Notes: generated by a model from the sequence alone, not told the origin. A DNA stretch of 64,000 nucleotides from Acinetobacter sp. ANC 4204 (GCF_002135205.1 NZ_NEFZ01000009.1:1-64000); one strand, 5' to 3'. Shown: positions 1-10,099, counted from the first letter of the stretch. A program made the numbers and translations.

Positions 1-192
1 ATAATCTCTTAATGATCTTCTCAATGGTTCGTCACCATCAAGCTAGGTCGGCTATATTACTCTCAATCTCTTAAAAGTCAACTGGTAATTTAAATTATTT
101 TAAACTCTCTTTCTAAAACCCAACTCAATCAATTTTAACTAAGTTGCTGTTTTATCAGAAGTTTTAATCTTCATCACCGCCGATGGATGTGC

Positions 193-220
193 ATTCTACA
201 CCATTCCTAATACTACACAA
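193..220 (-). promoter_or_regulatory. Putative stable-RNA promoter reading off the left edge
   Basis: The minus strand shows a -35 hexamer TTGTGT (215-220) and a -10 hexamer TAGAAT (193-198), 16 bases apart. The -10 and the bases after it (TAGAATGCAC) are identical to those of the tRNA-cluster promoter near 3160. I infer a stable RNA transcript, possibly an rRNA operon, whose leader would occupy positions 1-190 and whose gene lies outside the window. Apart from this, positions 1-360 show no coding sequence. Confidence 0.4.
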
Positions 221-360
221 CCCCTTTACAGCAATTATTATTTTGAATGGGTGTTTTTTAGTCAAATTTGTTGTTTTTGACGATTATTAAAGCATTTTTT
301 ACTATCCTTGTTTATTTTTCGTTAAGATATGCTCTATCTCGCTGCCAAGCAAAATGAATA

Positions 361-861
361 ATGACAGCTTTTAAATACAGAATTTATTGTGTTCTCTTGT
401 CTTGTGTAATGATTTCACAGGCACAGGCACAACCTCAACTTAATCTCCCCACGACCACATTGACTATCTTAAGCTATGTTCGATGGAATACCCCAAATCC
501 TGTTTCTTTATGTATTTTAAATAACACTCAACTCTCTAATCAGTTTGCACAAGTCAATCAGCAACTCAAAAGCGCTTACCAAATTCAAGCTATTAACTTA
601 TCTGAACTCAATAAAGTGATGTGTAATGCAGTCTTTTTCTCAACATATACACCTCGTGAAGAGCAAAATATTATTAATAGTTTAAAAGATGCGCCCCTTA
701 CATTCAGTTCGAATAATGCTGAATGTGAATTAGGTAGTGCTTTTTGCTTATACCAGAGTAAAACTAGAACTTCTTTTAAAGTGAATTTAAGCAGCCTTTC
801 TCAATCGCGTGCTCATGTAGATCCGCGTGTTTTATTATTAGCAAAATCTACGGAGCCTTAA
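361..861 (+). CDS. yfiR: YfiR-family periplasmic repressor of a diguanylate cyclase
   Basis: The 166-residue protein has an N-terminal signal peptide (hydrophobic core about residues 8-18, Ala-x-Ala near 22). It matches the DUF4154/YfiR family in size and layout. It carries four cysteines at 51, 88, 122 and 129. The last pair is seven residues apart, as in the C145-C152 disulfide of Pseudomonas YfiR, and the first pair is 37 apart (39 there). In Pseudomonas YfiR sits in the periplasm and holds the cyclase YfiN inactive until YfiB or redox stress removes it. Here it is the first gene of a yfiR-yfiN-yfiB operon, with the next start 4 bases after its stop. No good Shine-Dalgarno site is visible. 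The family call rests mainly on context and cysteine pattern. Confidence 0.8.
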   Translation: MTAFKYRIYCVLLSCVMISQAQAQPQLNLPTTTLTILSYVRWNTPNPVSLCILNNTQLSNQFAQVNQQLKSAYQIQAINLSELNKVMCNAVFFSTYTPREEQNIINSLKDAPLTFSSNNAECELGSAFCLYQSKTRTSFKVNLSSLSQSRAHVDPRVLLLAKSTEP

Positions 862-865
862 CACA

Positions 866-2089
866 ATGTTTCGTAAGCACTACAACACATCTTTACAAAA
901 GATTTTTAGTCAGTCCCAATTGCTAATTTTTTCACTGACACTTGGTATTTGTAGCTTAATTTTTATTGTTATTTCAAGTTACACCATGAATACCTATGCC
1001 AAGCAAAGCTTAAATATCTTGAGTGCAACCCTAAGTGAACAAATCCAACCCGCAGTCATTTTTAATGACCGTATTACACTACAACAAACACTGAACAACC
1101 ACATTCAACAGTATCCAATACGCGCAATTGTGGTAAAGGACATGCAAGGAGATACTCTTGCAGCAGTGTACAAAAATCGAACTGAGTTTGCATGGCTGGA
1201 AAATCTATTTAATCGGGTCTTTTTTGCAGATCCTGTTAGTCAAAGCATTAAGCACAAAAATAACCAGTACGGCACTTTAATTATTCATGGTAGTGCAAAT
1301 CAACTGATGAGTTTTTTCTTTCAGATGTTGATCTGCTTATCTATTGGTATTTTTATTATTCTATTAGTGATGCTGTGGTTAGTACATTCTACCTATCGAA
1401 AACTGATGCACTCTATTCAACCTATGGTTAACACCGTTGAAAGTTTAAATCTTGATACCAATTACCAAGCCCGACTGCCATCTTCACCCATTTATGAATT
1501 TCGAGTGATTAGTGGTGCTTTTAACAATTTGCTAGACAAGGTGCAACGCACCAATGAAAAACTACAAAGCGAAAACTCACTGCTATCTCATAAAGCTCTA
1601 CACGACCAACTAACAGAGCTACCAAACCGACATTATTTCTACAATATTTTATGTAATCAGTTTGAAAATCTAGAGGAAAATCAAACTGCATTATTCTTTA
1701 TTGATAATAATAACTTCAAAGATATTAATGATGCCTATGGGCATTTAGCAGGCGATGCAGTTTTAAAAGAAATGGCTCTACGCTTAAAGAAGAATGTTCG
1801 TAATTATGATGTCGTTGCACGATTAGGTGGAGATGAGTTTGCTATTCTCGTTGGCAATATCAAACATTATGAGCACTTAGAGCAGATCTGTGAGCACTTA
1901 ATTGCATGTAGCCAAGCTCCCCTGAATTTCGACCAACAGCAAATTTATTTCAGTTTCAGTATTGGCGTGGCCTTTTCCAAATGTGCAACAACGCCCGAAG
2001 ACCTGATTGCTGAAGCCGATAATGCCATGTATAAAGCCAAAAACTTAGCTCAAGGGTGGTATATCACCCCCTGTCAAGATATTTATTAG
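866..2089 (+). CDS. yfiN: YfiN/TpbB-type membrane diguanylate cyclase
   Basis: The 407-residue inner-membrane protein is predicted to make cyclic di-GMP. In order it shows a membrane segment at about 18-40, a periplasmic sensor domain at about 41-150 of the type bound by YfiR, a second membrane segment at 150-173, a HAMP-like linker, and a C-terminal GGDEF domain from about 246. The signature GGDEF is intact at 321-325. The inhibitory I-site RNYD lies at 312-315 with the canonical five-residue spacing, so product inhibition is expected. There is no EAL domain. Position between yfiR and yfiB gives the Pseudomonas YfiBNR module, which controls biofilm and small-colony growth. Confidence 0.88.
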   Translation: MFRKHYNTSLQKIFSQSQLLIFSLTLGICSLIFIVISSYTMNTYAKQSLNILSATLSEQIQPAVIFNDRITLQQTLNNHIQQYPIRAIVVKDMQGDTLAAVYKNRTEFAWLENLFNRVFFADPVSQSIKHKNNQYGTLIIHGSANQLMSFFFQMLICLSIGIFIILLVMLWLVHSTYRKLMHSIQPMVNTVESLNLDTNYQARLPSSPIYEFRVISGAFNNLLDKVQRTNEKLQSENSLLSHKALHDQLTELPNRHYFYNILCNQFENLEENQTALFFIDNNNFKDINDAYGHLAGDAVLKEMALRLKKNVRNYDVVARLGGDEFAILVGNIKHYEHLEQICEHLIACSQAPLNFDQQQIYFSFSIGVAFSKCATTPEDLIAEADNAMYKAKNLAQGWYITPCQDIY

Positions 2090-2097
2090 GAAGCCGT

Positions 2098-2577
2098 ATG
2101 CTAAAACATCTTTATAAATTAATTATCGTCACAAGTCTTATAACCATCCTATCTGGCTGCCTCAGTTTAGGACATCTCAACTATAAACAGGCGCGCATGT
2201 TGAAAAAACAAGGCTTTACCCTGACCGAAGAAGGCTGGACGCTGAGACTGCCTGAAAAATTATTGTTTGGCTTTGACCAATCCGATATTCAAGCCGCTCA
2301 AAAGCCTCCGCTAGAGGCACTATCAAAACAACTTCAACAATATAATCTGAATACAATCAAAGTGGTCGGACATACGGATAATATTGGAGACCCAGCATAT
2401 AATCAAACACTGTCAGAAAAACGTGCAGCTAGCGTCAGTCAAATCTTTATTGAAACAGGATTCAAAACTCAAAATATTCAGTCCCTTGGTCGTGGTGCTT
2501 CACAACCACTGGTTGAAAATAACAGTGAAGAAAATCGAGCGTTGAATCGTCGTGTGAATATTATTATTATTCCTTAA
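2098..2577 (+). CDS. yfiB: YfiB-like OmpA-family outer-membrane lipoprotein
   Basis: The ATG at 2098 is chosen over one at 2056 because AGGAAG lies just upstream and because it gives a proper lipoprotein signal ending in L-S-G-C. The 159-residue product has a short linker and an OmpA-like peptidoglycan-binding domain in its C-terminal two thirds, with VVGHTDNIGD and the L-N-R-R-V motif near the end. In Pseudomonas, YfiB sequesters YfiR at the outer membrane and so activates YfiN. It follows yfiN by 8 bases and is the last gene of the operon, with a terminator 30 bases downstream. Confidence 0.82.
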   Translation: MLKHLYKLIIVTSLITILSGCLSLGHLNYKQARMLKKQGFTLTEEGWTLRLPEKLLFGFDQSDIQAAQKPPLEALSKQLQQYNLNTIKVVGHTDNIGDPAYNQTLSEKRAASVSQIFIETGFKTQNIQSLGRGASQPLVENNSEENRALNRRVNIIIIP

Positions 2578-2607
2578 ACATTATCTGCTTCGCTTGTATC
2601 TTAAATT

Positions 2608-2633
2608 AAGCCTTCATCACGAAGGCTTTTTTT
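2608..2633 (+). terminator. Rho-independent terminator of yfiRNB
   Basis: Stem AAGCCTTC/GAAGGCTT of 8 bp with loop ATCAC, followed by a T run. Confidence 0.8.
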
Positions 2634-2656
2634 ACGCACTTCACTAAATTTCAGGC

Positions 2657-2680
2657 ATAAAAAAACCGCTTAACGCGGTA
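2657..2680 (-). terminator. Terminator of the tRNA cluster
   Basis: On the minus strand, ACCGC/GCGGT with a 5-base loop is followed by seven T residues, 26 bases beyond the last tRNA. Confidence 0.75.
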
Positions 2681-2705
2681 TCTTTATCTCGACCATTTTA
2701 ATAAA

Positions 2706-2782
2706 TGGTCGGAGCAGTAGGATTCGAACCTACGACCCCCTGGTCCCAAACCAGGTGCACTACCAGGCTGTGCTATGCTCCG
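2706..2782 (-). tRNA. tRNA-Pro (anticodon TGG), distal copy
   Basis: This 77-base cloverleaf has acceptor CGGAGCA/TGCTCCG, anticodon stem CCTGG/CCAGG with loop TTTGGGA, a TTCGAAT T-loop and encoded CCA. It is the last gene of the cluster. Its sequence is identical to the copy at 3036-3112. Confidence 0.97.
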
Positions 2783-2800
2783 ATTTCAACTTTTTAAAGT

Positions 2801-2877
2801 TGGGGTGAATGACGGGATTCGAACCCGCGACAACTGGAATCACAATCCAGGGCTCTACCAACTGAGCTACATCCACC
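2801..2877 (-). tRNA. tRNA-His (anticodon GTG)
   Basis: The cloverleaf has acceptor GTGGATG/CATTCAC, anticodon loop TTGTGAT, T-loop TTCGAAT and encoded CCA. A G at 2877 and C at 2804 provide the extra G-1:C73 pair typical of tRNA-His. Confidence 0.97.
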
Positions 2878-2912
2878 ATCATGTTTCGGTTCTTATATAC
2901 CAAGCTACCAAA

Positions 2913-2989
2913 TGGCGCGCCTGACAGGATTCGAACCTGTGACCATCCGCTTAGAAGGCGGATGCTCTATCCAACTGAGCTACAGGCGC
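2913..2989 (-). tRNA. tRNA-Arg (anticodon TCT)
   Basis: The cloverleaf has acceptor GCGCCTG/CAGGCGC, anticodon stem TCCGC/GCGGA with loop CTTCTAA, T-loop TTCGAAT and encoded CCA. Confidence 0.97.
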
Positions 2990-3035
2990 ATGACCAATAA
3001 TACGAGGTATTATGGAAAACCTTGCCTTGAAGAAT

Positions 3036-3112
3036 TGGTCGGAGCAGTAGGATTCGAACCTACGACCCCCTGGTCCCAAACCAGGTGCACTACCAGGCTG
3101 TGCTATGCTCCG
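3036..3112 (-). tRNA. tRNA-Pro (anticodon TGG), promoter-proximal copy
   Basis: The 77 bases are identical to the copy at 2706-2782, including encoded CCA. This is the first gene of the Pro-Arg-His-Pro transcript. Confidence 0.97.
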
Positions 3113-3159
3113 ATTCATCTCAGCTTTTCGTATCGAACATCTCGTTCGGTACGGTGTGC

Positions 3160-3188
3160 ATTCTAGGCGCGACGCTTGATAACGTCAA
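3160..3188 (-). promoter_or_regulatory. Promoter of the tRNA cluster
   Basis: On the minus strand, TTGACG (3183-3188) and TAGAAT (3160-3165) are separated by 17 bases. The GC-rich spacer end and the GCAC discriminator are usual for stable-RNA promoters. It lies about 48 bases upstream of the first tRNA. Confidence 0.75.
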
Positions 3189-3266
3189 CACCTATATTTA
3201 AAAAAAGTAAAAAAATCACGTCAAATGTATATTAATCAAGCGTTTCAGCTGTTTTTTATACAAAAT

Positions 3267-4337
3267 TTAACGTTTTAATGATGCACTGAAATCCAACATC
3301 CGATCTAAAGGTAGTTTTGCACGTTCTGCCAAAGCAGGATCAACAAAAATTTCTTGATCCCCTTTTTGTAAAACCTCCAAAATACCATCTAGCTCATTCA
3401 TTGCCATCCACGGGCAGTGTGCACAAGACCGACAAGTTGCACCCTCACCTGCTGTCGGGGCTTCAACTAAAATTTTGTTGGGTACGGCTTGTTGCATTTT
3501 GTAGAAAATACCCCGATCCGTCGCAACGATCAATCGCTCATGTGGCAAAGTCTGAGCAGCTTTAATCAGTTGTGATGTGCTCCCGACAGCATCGGCAATA
3601 TCAACCACAGATTCAGGTGACTCTGGATGGACCAAAACAGCAGCATCTGGATAAAGTGCTTTCATTTGAGCAATACCGCGCGCACGGAACTCTTCATGCA
3701 CAATACATGCCCCATCCCAAAGTAACATGTCTGCACCTGTTTTCTTTTGGATATAACGTCCCAAATGCTGATCGGGCGCCCAAATAATTTTTTCACCCAA
3801 ACTATCTAAGTGCTCAATAATCTCAACTGCACAGCTTGAAGTCACTACCCAATCGGCACGGGCTTTCACTGCAGCTGAAGTATTGGCATAAACCACAACG
3901 GTATGATCAGGATGTGCATCACAAAACTGGCTAAACTCATCGACTGGACAGCCCAAATCTAAAGAGCATGTGGCTTCCAAAGTGGGCATGAGAATGGTTT
4001 TATTTGGCGATAAAATCTTTGAAGTTTCCCCCATAAATTTAACGCCCGCCACCACTAAGGTAGATGCAGGATGATCACGACCAAAACGTGCCATTTCCAA
4101 TGAGTCTGATACGCAGCCACCACTTAACTCGGCTAATTCCTGCACTTCTGGATCACAATAGTAATGTGCTACCAAAACTGCATCGCGTTTTTTCAGCTCA
4201 GCCAAGATTAGGGCAAATTTTTCCTGTTTTGCCTCCTCGCTCAGCTGTGACTCTTTGGTCTCACCCAAACGGTCCAAATGCGCCTGCACAATTGATTTTG
4301 CTTCATTGGCAATTAAATTGGTCGCATTGTTCATCAT
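3267..4337 (-). CDS. nadA: Quinolinate synthase NadA
   Basis: The 356-residue [4Fe-4S] enzyme condenses iminoaspartate with dihydroxyacetone phosphate to quinolinate in de novo NAD synthesis, in the cytoplasm. The three cluster ligands can be placed at C124 (T-C-S-L-D-L-G-C), C211 (G-A-C-I-V-H-E-E-F) and C308 (C-P-W-M-A-M-N), with the same spacing as in E. coli NadA. The chosen ATG has AAGGG eight bases upstream, and a second in-frame ATG follows directly. No nadB or nadC is present nearby. It appears to be transcribed alone. Confidence 0.96.
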   Translation of the reverse strand: MMNNATNLIANEAKSIVQAHLDRLGETKESQLSEEAKQEKFALILAELKKRDAVLVAHYYCDPEVQELAELSGGCVSDSLEMARFGRDHPASTLVVAGVKFMGETSKILSPNKTILMPTLEATCSLDLGCPVDEFSQFCDAHPDHTVVVYANTSAAVKARADWVVTSSCAVEIIEHLDSLGEKIIWAPDQHLGRYIQKKTGADMLLWDGACIVHEEFRARGIAQMKALYPDAAVLVHPESPESVVDIADAVGSTSQLIKAAQTLPHERLIVATDRGIFYKMQQAVPNKILVEAPTAGEGATCRSCAHCPWMAMNELDGILEVLQKGDQEIFVDPALAERAKLPLDRMLDFSASLKR

Positions 4338-4435
4338 TCATCCATCCCTTCATGCTTATCAACAAGCAATTCCCACACTCAATTTATTGGTCAAATGGCA
4401 TTTAGGCTTTTGACCAATCATTCAAAAGCACTCAA

Positions 4436-4462
4436 GATAAAAAAGCCTCCAATGGAGGCTTT
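4436..4462 (-). terminator. Terminator of argJ
   Basis: Nine-base-pair stem AAAGCCTCC/GGAGGCTTT with a 3-base loop; the minus strand continues into a T run. Confidence 0.8.
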
Positions 4463-4478
4463 CTTGAGCATGTTCAGA

Positions 4479-5699
4479 TTAAGAGCGGTAGTCCGCATTA
4501 ATCTTCACATAATCATAAGATAAGTCACAGGTATAGACTGTGTCTTTCGCCGCTCCGCGTCCAAGGTCTACACGAATGGTCATTTCCGCTTGCGACATTA
4601 CACGAGCACCTTCTGCTTCCGTGTAATCAACTGCCGCTCCACCATCCTTACAGATTTGCACATCATCTAACCAAACTTGGATTTTTTCAACATCTAAATT
4701 TTTAACACCCGCATAACCAATCGCAGCCAAGATGCGTCCCCAGTTCGGATCTGATGCAAAAATTGCAGTTTTCACCAAAGGCGAATGTGCAATACTATAG
4801 GCAATATCGCAACACTCTTGTGTATCATTCCCACCTTCAACTGCAACCGTAATAAACTTAGTTGCACCTTCACCATCGCGTACAATCAGTTGTGCAAGGC
4901 GTTTCATTATACGGGTCAATACATCTAAGACTACAGCATAACGTGGATCATTTGTGGACTGAATTTCAATACCACCAGCTTGTCCTGTGGCTGCAAAGAT
5001 ACATGAATCATTGGTCGAAGTATCACCATCAATGGTAATTCTGTTGAACGAAACATTCGCTGTTTCACTCAAAAGTTGCTGAACCAAATTACGGCTGATA
5101 GGTGCATCAGTTGCAACATAACCTAACATGGTGGCCATGTTTGGACGAATCATACCCGCACCTTTAGAAATACCCGTCATGGTATAAATGATGCCATCTA
5201 GCTCGAACTGTTCAGATGCGCCTTTCGGAGTTGTGTCAGTCGTCATAATGCCAGTAGCAGCGTCGACCCAAGCGTCAGCACTCAAACTATTTAAAGCAGG
5301 CTGTAAACCACTACACAAACGCTCTAAAGGCAATTGCTCACCAATTACCCCAGTTGAGAATGGCAGGATTTCGTTCGCCTTTACATCGGCAAGTTCAGCC
5401 AGTTTTGTGCAAGTGCTTTGAGCATTAGCCAGACCAGTTTTACCTGTGCCTGCATTGGCATTCCCTGTATTAATGACAAGGTAACGTGGATTTGCTTGTT
5501 GTAAGTGCGCTTTAGACACATGCACAGGTGCTGCACAAAAGGCATTTTGGGTGAAAACACCCGCAACGTTGGTTCCTTCAGCAAATTCGAAAATGACAAG
5601 ATCTCGTCGGTTCTGATAGCGCACATAAGCTTCAGCCGTTCCGATTCTCACCCCTTTCACCACGTGCATTTGTGGCATTGATACGTCACCTACTGGCAT
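4479..5699 (-). CDS. argJ: Bifunctional ornithine acetyltransferase / N-acetylglutamate synthase ArgJ
   Basis: The enzyme transfers acetyl from N-acetylornithine to glutamate and can also use acetyl-CoA, giving the cyclic arginine pathway. The precursor cleaves itself before the nucleophilic threonine of the M-A-T-M-L motif (Thr190 from this start), yielding alpha and beta chains. The oxyanion-hole segment T-T-P-K-G is present upstream. I place the start at 5699 (M-P-V-G-D-V) because TGGACG lies seven bases upstream. An ATG at 5717 would add six residues without a visible ribosome site. Length is 406 residues. Confidence 0.93.
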   Translation of the reverse strand: MPVGDVSMPQMHVVKGVRIGTAEAYVRYQNRRDLVIFEFAEGTNVAGVFTQNAFCAAPVHVSKAHLQQANPRYLVINTGNANAGTGKTGLANAQSTCTKLAELADVKANEILPFSTGVIGEQLPLERLCSGLQPALNSLSADAWVDAATGIMTTDTTPKGASEQFELDGIIYTMTGISKGAGMIRPNMATMLGYVATDAPISRNLVQQLLSETANVSFNRITIDGDTSTNDSCIFAATGQAGGIEIQSTNDPRYAVVLDVLTRIMKRLAQLIVRDGEGATKFITVAVEGGNDTQECCDIAYSIAHSPLVKTAIFASDPNWGRILAAIGYAGVKNLDVEKIQVWLDDVQICKDGGAAVDYTEAEGARVMSQAEMTIRVDLGRGAAKDTVYTCDLSYDYVKINADYRS

Positions 5700-5812
5700 T
5701 TTAAACGTCCAATTCATTTGTTAGAAAAACCACAGCTTATTAGAATTTTCAGAAAAAATCGAGCAGAAGACTTTGTTTGTTTTCACTTTTCAAAGTGAGT
5801 TCATTTTTGACA

Positions 5813-5840
5813 TAAAAAAACCAATCCGAAGATTGGTTTT
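5813..5840 (-). terminator. Terminator of the small secreted-protein gene
   Basis: AACCAATC/GATTGGTT stem with a TTCG tetraloop on the minus strand, followed by seven T residues. Confidence 0.82.
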
Positions 5841-5856
5841 ATATTTGAAAATACGA

Positions 5857-6204
5857 TTAATTTGAAGCAAGCTGTGCCGACTCAGACAACAGTGCTTGTT
5901 TAGCATTTTCTTGGCTTATAGGGGAAAGTGCTGGATTTGAAGCCACGATACGATTCACTGTGACTGCATTCACCGGAGCAATCGCCGCTGTTTGTAATAC
6001 GACAGGACGTTGATTAGGGTTAGGAAAAGTATAACGAATACCTGTACGCGGACTTTGTACCGTAATATTGCCATTGGCTTGTGCCGCAGGTGCTGTGGTT
6101 GCACCGCGTGCTTGTTGAACTTTAGCTGCGGTAGTGGTATCTGCAAATGCAAAAGTTGGAAGCGCTAAAGCTACAATCATGATTGGTTTTAATACTTTTT
6201 TCAT
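5857..6204 (-). CDS. Small secreted protein of unknown function
   Basis: I do not recognise a domain in this 115-residue protein. It starts with a clear Sec signal peptide (M-K-K-V-L-K, hydrophobic stretch, cleavage expected after A-F-A near residue 21). The mature part is rich in Ala, Gln, Asn and Val, has no cysteine and looks extended, with an R-T-G-I-R-Y-T-F-P-N-P-N-Q-R-P segment in the middle. It should be periplasmic. It has its own terminator and lies between argJ and secA on the same strand, so it is probably a single-gene transcript. Confidence 0.75.
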   Translation of the reverse strand: MKKVLKPIMIVALALPTFAFADTTTAAKVQQARGATTAPAAQANGNITVQSPRTGIRYTFPNPNQRPVVLQTAAIAPVNAVTVNRIVASNPALSPISQENAKQALLSESAQLASN

Positions 6205-6353
6205 TGTCTTTCCACTTTAGAGGTTTGGATGATGAGCAACTAAATAGCATTTAATGCCTAACACTGCAATTGCTATTCACATTCTGCAACGCTTTAGCTG
6301 GCATCATAAGCAATATGTAATTTAGCTCAATGAGAATTTTTTAGCCATTCCAA

Positions 6354-6382
6354 TAAAAAGCAGAACCGAAGTTCTGCTTTTT
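6354..6382 (-). terminator. Terminator of secA
   Basis: Stem AAAAGCAGAAC/GTTCTGCTTTT with a TTCG tetraloop on the minus strand, ending in T residues. Confidence 0.85.
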
Positions 6383-6396
6383 CACTCGCTCACAGT

Positions 6397-9120
6397 TTAG
6401 ATTTTACCGTGACATTGTTTGTATTTCAGACCCGAACCACATGGGCAAGGCGCGTTACGACTTGCAGGTGCAGCAAACTCTTCAACTGGCTCGTACTGTG
6501 CATCTACTTCTGCGAAGTGGCTTTGATCATCGGCCAACAAACCATCAAAGTCTGCATGCGACAAGTTCAATTGCATCGCTTCAGCTTGAGCTTGCTTTTG
6601 AGCTTCCATTTCAGCCAGCTCTTCAGCCGTTGGCACATGTACGCGAGATAAATCAGTCACAACATCCGATTTGATAATCGCCAACATATTTACAAATAAG
6701 TTATACGCTTCTTTTTTGTATTCTTGTTCAGGATTTTTCTGTGCATAACCACGCAAGTGAATGCCTTGACGTAAATAATCCATCGCCGCTAAGTGATCTT
6801 TCCAATGGCGATCCAACGAGTTCAACATGAAATGACGCTCCAGCATAACTGCAGTTTCATCACCCATTTGTTCACGGCGGCTACGATAGCGCTGTACCAC
6901 TTCATCAGTAATACGCTCAACCAAAGATTCTTCATCTAAACGACGGTCATCTTCCAACCACTGATTGATTGGTAAATCAATCGCGAGGTCTTCACGTAAC
7001 GCTTTTTCAAGCCCATCAATATCCCATTGATCATGAATTGACTCAGGTGGAATATAATTAGAAATCACGCCTTTCATCACATCACGTTGCATCTCTTCGA
7101 TGTAATCTTGCAATGTGCTTTCTGCTAAAACTTCATCACGTTGTGAGTAAATAATTTTACGCTGTTCGTTGTTAACGTCATCGTATTTCAATAAATTTTT
7201 ACGAATATCGAAGTTACGTGCTTCAACTTTGCGCTGCGCATTTTCAATCGAACGCGACACCATTTTATGCTCAATGGCTTCGTCTTCTTGTAAGCCCATC
7301 GCACGCATCATGCCCACAACACGATCACCCGCAAAGATACGCATCAAGTCATCTTCAAGAGACAGATAGAAACGCGACACACCTGGGTCACCCTGACGAC
7401 CCGCACGACCACGAAGCTGGTTATCAATACGACGTGATTCGTGACGCTCAGAACCAATAATGTGTAAGCCACCAGAACTCAATACCATTTCATGGCTTTG
7501 TTCCCATTCGGCTTTTAAGCGCGCTTCATCTTCAGGGGTTGGGTTTTCAATTTTTGCCAGTAAAGCTTTCCAGTTACCACCAAGCAGAATGTCTGTACCA
7601 CGACCTGCCATGTTGGTTGCAATGGTCACCGCACGCGGTGCGCCCGCTTGTGCAATAATATCCGCTTCACGTTCGTGTTGTTTTGCGTTCAACACTTCAT
7701 GCTGAATGCCTGCTTCTTTCAATTTATCCGAGAGAATCTCAGAGGCTTCAATGGTTGCTGTACCAATTAGAATTGGGGCTACACCAGACTCATGCACGCG
7801 TTGAATTTCTTGAATAATCGCGTTGTATTTACCATTACGATTTAAATAAATTAAATCGTTTTGATCAAGACGAATCATTGGGCGGTGCGTCGGAATGATG
7901 ACTACATCTAGACCATAAATTTCTTTCATTTCCGCAGCTTCAGTATCGGCAGTACCAGTCATACCCGAAAGCTTTTTGTATAGACGGAAATAGTTCTGGA
8001 AGGTTGTCGTTGCGAGCGTTTGGTTTTCAGGCTGGATTTCCAAGCCTTCTTTTGCTTCAACTGCTTGGTGTAAACCTTCAGACCAGCGACGACCAGGCAT
8101 GGTACGTCCTGTGTTTTCATCGACAATGATCACTTCACCATCATTGATGATATAGTGCACATTGCGTTGATATAAGTAATGTGCACGAATGGCAGCAGTC
8201 ACATGGTGAACCAAGTTCAGGTTGGTCGATGAATATAGACTTTCACCTTCAGCCAACAAGCCCATCTCAATCAGTTCATTTTCAACCGTTTCAAAACCAA
8301 CCTCAGTCATTTCAACAGAGCGTTGCTTTTCATCAATCCAGAAATGCCCGCCATCCGCGACTTTTTCTTCTTTCTGCGCATGCAGTTTAGGTGGGATGCT
8401 GTTGATTGCAGCATACAGCTGTGAAGAGTCATCACTTTGACCTGAAATGATCAACGGCGTACGTGCTTCATCAATTAAGATCGAATCGACTTCGTCAATG
8501 ATGGCATAGATCAAACCACGCTGCTTTTTCTCAGTAAGCGAGAACACCATGTTGTCACGCAAGTAATCGAAACCAAATTCATTGTTGGTACCGTAAGTAA
8601 TATCAGCACGATAGGCTTCAGTTTTCTCTGTTGGATCTTGCATGGAATAGATAATCCCGATGCTTAAACCCAAGAATTCAAAGAGCGGACGGTTTAATTC
8701 AGCGTCACGCTGTGCCAAGTAGTCATTCACGGTAATGACGTGAACACCTTGAGCACTAATCGCGTTTAAATAACACGCCAAGGTACCCATCAGGGTTTTA
8801 CCTTCACCTGTACGCATCTCCGCAATTTTACCTTCGTGTAAGGTAATACCGCCGATCAACTGTACGTCATAGTGACGCATGCCCATCACACGCTTAGCTG
8901 CTTCACGGCAGACAGCAAATGCTTCTGGGAGTAATTTATCGAGGCTTTCGCCCTTGTTATAGCGTTGTTTAAATTCTTCAGTTTTTGCAGATAAGTCTGC
9001 ATCGCCAAGAGCGGATATCGTCGGCTCGAGCGCATTAATCTTGTCTACGATTTTACGCATGCGTTTGAGTTCGCGCTCATTTTTGGTACCGAAGATTCCT
9101 CCGATCAGACTTGCCAACAT
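6397..9120 (-). CDS. secA: Protein translocase ATPase SecA
   Basis: SecA drives preproteins through SecYEG using ATP. The start at 9120 ([11 protein letters not shown]) is the family N-terminus and gives 907 residues. The open frame continues 33 codons further upstream without similarity, so the longer form is rejected. Visible landmarks are the Walker A M-R-T-G-E-G-K-T, the D-E-V-D box, the second helicase domain motif N-M-A-G-R-G-T-D and the [11 protein letters not shown] segment. At the C-terminus is a SEC-C zinc/SecB-binding tail, [13 protein letters not shown]. The gene stands alone with its own terminator. Confidence 0.97.
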   Translation of the reverse strand: MLASLIGGIFGTKNERELKRMRKIVDKINALEPTISALGDADLSAKTEEFKQRYNKGESLDKLLPEAFAVCREAAKRVMGMRHYDVQLIGGITLHEGKIAEMRTGEGKTLMGTLACYLNAISAQGVHVITVNDYLAQRDAELNRPLFEFLGLSIGIIYSMQDPTEKTEAYRADITYGTNNEFGFDYLRDNMVFSLTEKKQRGLIYAIIDEVDSILIDEARTPLIISGQSDDSSQLYAAINSIPPKLHAQKEEKVADGGHFWIDEKQRSVEMTEVGFETVENELIEMGLLAEGESLYSSTNLNLVHHVTAAIRAHYLYQRNVHYIINDGEVIIVDENTGRTMPGRRWSEGLHQAVEAKEGLEIQPENQTLATTTFQNYFRLYKKLSGMTGTADTEAAEMKEIYGLDVVIIPTHRPMIRLDQNDLIYLNRNGKYNAIIQEIQRVHESGVAPILIGTATIEASEILSDKLKEAGIQHEVLNAKQHEREADIIAQAGAPRAVTIATNMAGRGTDILLGGNWKALLAKIENPTPEDEARLKAEWEQSHEMVLSSGGLHIIGSERHESRRIDNQLRGRAGRQGDPGVSRFYLSLEDDLMRIFAGDRVVGMMRAMGLQEDEAIEHKMVSRSIENAQRKVEARNFDIRKNLLKYDDVNNEQRKIIYSQRDEVLAESTLQDYIEEMQRDVMKGVISNYIPPESIHDQWDIDGLEKALREDLAIDLPINQWLEDDRRLDEESLVERITDEVVQRYRSRREQMGDETAVMLERHFMLNSLDRHWKDHLAAMDYLRQGIHLRGYAQKNPEQEYKKEAYNLFVNMLAIIKSDVVTDLSRVHVPTAEELAEMEAQKQAQAEAMQLNLSHADFDGLLADDQSHFAEVDAQYEPVEEFAAPASRNAPCPCGSGLKYKQCHGKI

Positions 9121-9464
9121 GAATAGACTCTCTAAATCTTGCTTGTCAAATGAATATGTTTTCTTAGTCGTTATTATGGTGCTAGAAATTTGAAGTACAA
9201 GGGCTTTACACAAAACCATTTAAAAAATCTATTCATTGTTTCTAGCCCGTCGAATCTAAGGCAAACTAATGTAACAAATTTTAAACAGCCGACATAGAGA
9301 TTTCATCCGAACTCATCAGGATTCAACGGTCTTTTTTAAAGTAGCGACTTTAATTGTTTGCAGTTATTCAAGGTTTTGCTTTCATGCGCTGGATTTTGCC
9401 GCAGCGAGGCTTTCACTCCGTTGTTGGACTGACTTGGATTCATGCTCTGTAGAAAATCTAAAAG
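9121..9464. other. Gene-free stretch upstream of secA
   Basis: No convincing coding frame is visible in this 344-base stretch, which must contain the secA promoter on the minus strand. The remains described at 9465-9757 may extend into its upper end. Confidence 0.5.
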
Positions 9465-9757
9465 CTACTCATCAGTGACTCGCATCGCAGTGAGAATTGG
9501 AACGAGCTGTACGCAGGTAATATTGTAGACATTACTCGCATTCGTAGTCTGACCTTGAGCTAACTCTCGGTCGAGAGCCTAAGACAGCGCCACTTTCCGC
9601 TGTGTAAGACTTTTTTGAGACGCTAGATATTGATCTGTAATTTGTTGTGGCGTTTGACGAGCAGTACTCACTTGGGCTTGTTTCAATTGCCCACTGCGCA
9701 TGAGTTGAAGCACCCACACACAGCAACAAAGTCAGGGCGATACCTATTTTTTCTCAT
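9465..9757 (-). pseudogene. Decayed gene for a small exported protein
   Basis: The minus strand starts with an ATG at 9757 and a run of A residues. The next bases in another frame encode a good signal-peptide core (I-A-L-T-L-L-L-C-V-G-A-S-T-H-A-Q), so the start and the signal are out of frame at the poly-A run. After H-A-Q the coding character shifts frame again (Q-L-K-Q-A-Q-V-S-T-A-R-Q-T-P-Q-Q-I-T-D). That frame is then broken by a TAG before continuing to a second TAG at 9465. Two frameshifts and an internal stop indicate a pseudogene. The original family is not recognised, and sequencing error cannot be excluded. Confidence 0.5.
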
Positions 9758-10099
9758 TGTTCGAATGCTCAAATTTGTTATATTTTTGGAATCACTTTAA
9801 AAAACCAATATAAATCAATCATAAAAAGAATTATAGCCGATCGTATGTGCGATCAATCCTATATAGTTACACACTTTAGAGCAGAAATAATTTCGTTTAA
9901 ATACCGTTAGTAAACATGCAAATAAACGGTCTCTAGAGCAAAAACGAGATCATCTTTGATATACCTAAATACAGAACCCCTATCCGCCTCATTATGAGTA
10001 TTTTGTATAAACAAATAATAAAACACTATTTTTCATGCAAAAGAAATTGCGCCATAGTGATGTTCATTCCATAGACATAAAGATAATTTGAGGTTTACC
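9758..10099. other. Intergenic region upstream of the peroxiredoxin gene
   Basis: This AT-rich stretch has no open frame of note. It separates the decayed minus-strand gene from the plus-strand peroxiredoxin gene and should hold the latter's promoter. Confidence 0.4.

Noticed and set aside
2912..3166. 84-residue plus-strand frame with G-F-E-P-V-T and G-F-E-P-T-T motifs
   Set aside because: It is the antisense reading of tRNA-Arg and tRNA-Pro. The repeated G-F-E-P string is the classic false protein from T-loop sequences.
9121..9219. N-terminal extension of SecA
   Set aside because: The 33 extra residues have no family likeness, and the standard SecA start is at 9120.
9532..9729. 65-residue minus-strand frame as an intact gene
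   Set aside because: Only its signal-like beginning looks coding. The ATG and the better downstream frame are in other phases, so it is treated as part of a pseudogene.
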